Shown here: positions 13,846 through 15,057 of the stretch, in pieces | Layout of the letters: every line of letters begins with the position of its first letter | How positions within the stretch are numbered: the first letter of the stretch is position 1 | Source of the DNA: an uncultured Bacilli bacterium | GTDB taxonomy: Bacteria > Bacillota_I > Bacilli_A > RF39 > UBA660 | Direction: 5' to 3' | Length of the DNA: 15,057 nucleotides | Assembly: GCA_934096715.1 (NCBI GenBank) | Contig: CAKOMQ010000026.1 | Location: forward strand, 1-15,057 | Made by a program: the position numbers and the translations under genes | Notes under the pieces: model-generated | Database searches by the model: none | Told to the model about the DNA's origin: nothing | Seen by the model: only the letters and a program-made list of their open reading frames with translations

Positions 13846-15057
13846 CTATTGGATCATGAATGGATCGTCAAGTGACCCATTTCCGCCCAAATACGCTTGA
13901 TTCGATGTAAGATAGAAGACTGGGCAAGCGCCAGACGTATAGTTCACACTACTGCCGTCCACGCGACCGTCGCTATTGACAAACCACGCATTGAAGTTGC
14001 CACTGCTAATAGCCCCATAACGAGAAAGAGTCCATTCATATTGAGACTTAGCTGTATCATTATTGCTTTGGTTCATCCAGCCTGTTTTTAGTGTAGCTTG
14101 ATTTGCACTAGTACTTCCTGCTATTGCTAATGCACTTGACCCCAATGATAATGTATAATCACTTGCATACATTAATCCTATCTTGGCACTTGGTGTTGTC
14201 CATTCTCCTACTGTACTTGTTTTCGTACTTCTATTCATTTCGTGTAAATATATTTGACTTGGTGTTAAACCGTTGTAATAATCTGGTCCATTACTTCCAT
14301 CATATGTTTTTGTATTTACTGCACTCCATGTCCAATTTTCTATACGATTACTCCATTCTGTATTTTGTAAGTAATCATATGTTGTATTTGTTAAGAAATA
14401 ACTTCCGTTAAGTCCTTTATACATATCACTGTTTTCCCATGATATATCGGCAGTATAATTGGTATTCCATGCATATGAACCTAATTGTTTATATTTGATT
14501 AGTTTAACATGGTTTTTTCCATTTGCATCTGCAAATACTCCAATTACTCTATACATGTATTTATCTTGATTTGCTGTACATTCTGATTTGTTATTTGTAC
14601 CAAAACATATAAAGTTATTTGGATTAGTATTAGTTCCTACTGCGCCACTTCCTGTATATCTATAGCCATCTCCTTCTAAATTACTTTGCCATAATTTTCC
14701 ACTTGCGATTAATTTATCTGCTAGTGGTGTTGAATCAGCGTGTAACTTACATGAAAATGCTTTTTTATCTCCACTTGTATATGGTTCAATTTTTATTGTG
14801 TATGAATTACCTACTAGTTTATCTTGAGTGTTTGCTGTATTTGTTACACTACTTGTTAGTGGTATTGATACACTTTGTCCTTTTATTAAATTTTTAATTT
14901 CTCCACTTACTATGATTCCATTAGTTCCAGCAGTAGTAAGTTCCTTAAGAGTCATTGTCTTATCTCCAACTACTACTTTTACATCTGAGTCACTATTATC
15001 AGTAATTGGAGTTGTAACTGTGACTGTTACCTTATAATTATAAGTACAGTCTAGTGC
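13846..15057 (-). CDS. Large cell-surface protein, C-terminal part, with putative diversified lectin-like end
   Basis: The frame is open to the window edge (first visible codon 15057-15055), so only the last 403 residues are seen; the true start lies outside. An internal ATG at 14955 has no ribosome site. The visible part starts with a beta-rich repeat-like segment (TVTVTTPITDN, VKVVVGDKTMTLKEL), then KLWQSNLEGDGYRYTGSG, followed by a ~270-residue Trp/Tyr/Asn-rich domain including CFGTNNKSEC, YMYRVIGVF, LNGSYFLTNTTYDYLQN, WTWSAVNTKTY, IYLHEMNRSTKTSTVGEWTTPSAKIGLMYASDY, and the end GACPVFYLTSN...GSLDDPFMIQ. Order and motifs resemble DUF6273- and C-type-lectin/FGE-like surface domains. The last ~60 residues (13846-14040) have a markedly different base composition and codon use. 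Function is unknown; adhesion or ligand binding is inferred. Confidence 0.75.
   Translation of the reverse strand, partial: ALDCTYNYKVTVTVTTPITDNSDSDVKVVVGDKTMTLKELTTAGTNGIIVSGEIKNLIKGQSVSIPLTSSVTNTANTQDKLVGNSYTIKIEPYTSGDKKAFSCKLHADSTPLADKLIASGKLWQSNLEGDGYRYTGSGAVGTNTNPNNFICFGTNNKSECTANQDKYMYRVIGVFADANGKNHVKLIKYKQLGSYAWNTNYTADISWENSDMYKGLNGSYFLTNTTYDYLQNTEWSNRIENWTWSAVNTKTYDGSNGPDYYNGLTPSQIYLHEMNRSTKTSTVGEWTTPSAKIGLMYASDYTLSLGSSALAIAGSTSANQATLKTGWMNQSNNDTAKSQYEWTLSRYGAISSGNFNAWFVNSDGRVDGSSVNYTSGACPVFYLTSNQAYLGGNGSLDDPFMIQ
13924..14007 (-). other. Putative DGR-type variable region in the surface-protein gene
   Basis: Twenty-eight consecutive codons, from the SSGNFNAW segment to GACP, contain no A-ending codon. 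Twenty-three end in C or T and five in G (GCG, TGG, GTG, GTG, ACG). NNY codons are what adenine mutagenesis of AAC/AAT template codons yields. GC over 13861-14040 is 88 of 180 by my count, against about 27% in typical clpB sequence. Reverse transcriptase and template repeat are not in the window, so this is a hypothesis. Confidence 0.4.

Noticed and set aside
13846..14040. GC-rich end of the surface gene as contamination or misassembly
   Set aside because: The reading frame, motif order and terminator continue through it without a break, so a biological cause is preferred, though read mapping would settle it.
14124..14411. Plus-strand open frames opposite the surface-protein gene
   Set aside because: Leu/His/Tyr-rich antisense products without ribosome sites; composition fits the complement of the minus-strand gene.

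Overview
The window is very AT-rich (most stretches are roughly 25-30% GC by eye) with short intergenic gaps, Shine-Dalgarno sites of the AGGAGG/AGGTGA type, consensus sigma-A promoters and TGG-encoded tryptophan (standard code). A ClpB lacking its N-terminal domain, as in mycoplasmas, is controlled by a textbook CIRCE operator. TnpV-type accessory DNA and large cell-surface proteins are also present. Together these suggest a low-GC, reduced-genome bacterium of the Bacillota/Mycoplasmatota border, for example an uncultured gut RF39-like lineage. That placement is inference. All genes except typA are on the minus strand.

Region by region. (1) 1-2460: a defence module. A PD-(D/E)XK/DUF5655 protein is translationally coupled to hsdM, the type I restriction-modification methyltransferase subunit; hsdS and hsdR are not in the window. 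(2) 2461-3590: an accessory or scar region. It holds a hairpin-rich gap, an unknown small ORF overlapping a tnpV-family gene, and the 5' half of an N-acetylmuramoyl-L-alanine amidase gene cut off in mid-domain; an imperfect dyad lies at the breakpoint. Regions 1 and 2 may be one mobile element that split the amidase gene. (3) 3636-7233: a tight four-gene unit, in transcription order ZIP metal transporter, extended SDR epimerase/reductase-like protein, patatin-like phospholipase and YebC/TACO1-family protein, ending in a hairpin terminator. (4) 7273-8651: three exported or membrane small proteins: a 137-aa anchored protein with a perfect consensus promoter, a 224-aa TasA/camelysin-like secreted protein preceded by a 16-bp perfect palindrome, and a 35-aa single-span peptide. 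(5) 8698-10691: typA/bipA on the plus strand, converging on tRNA-Glu(CTC) across a bidirectional terminator. (6) 10705-13763: an unrecognised 272-aa protein and clpB with its CIRCE-embedded promoter. (7) 13778-15057: the C-terminal 403 residues of a large surface protein, open at the window edge.

The most notable signal is at the 3' end of the last gene. Within otherwise AT-rich coding sequence, the final ~180 bases rise to about 49% GC, lose A-ending codons, and form an NNC/NNT-dominated block inside a presumed lectin-like C-terminal domain. Two hairpins follow, one with a GATA (GRNA-type) tetraloop. This resembles the variable repeat of a diversity-generating retroelement (DGR) target. Neither reverse transcriptase nor template repeat is in the window, so this remains a testable hypothesis.
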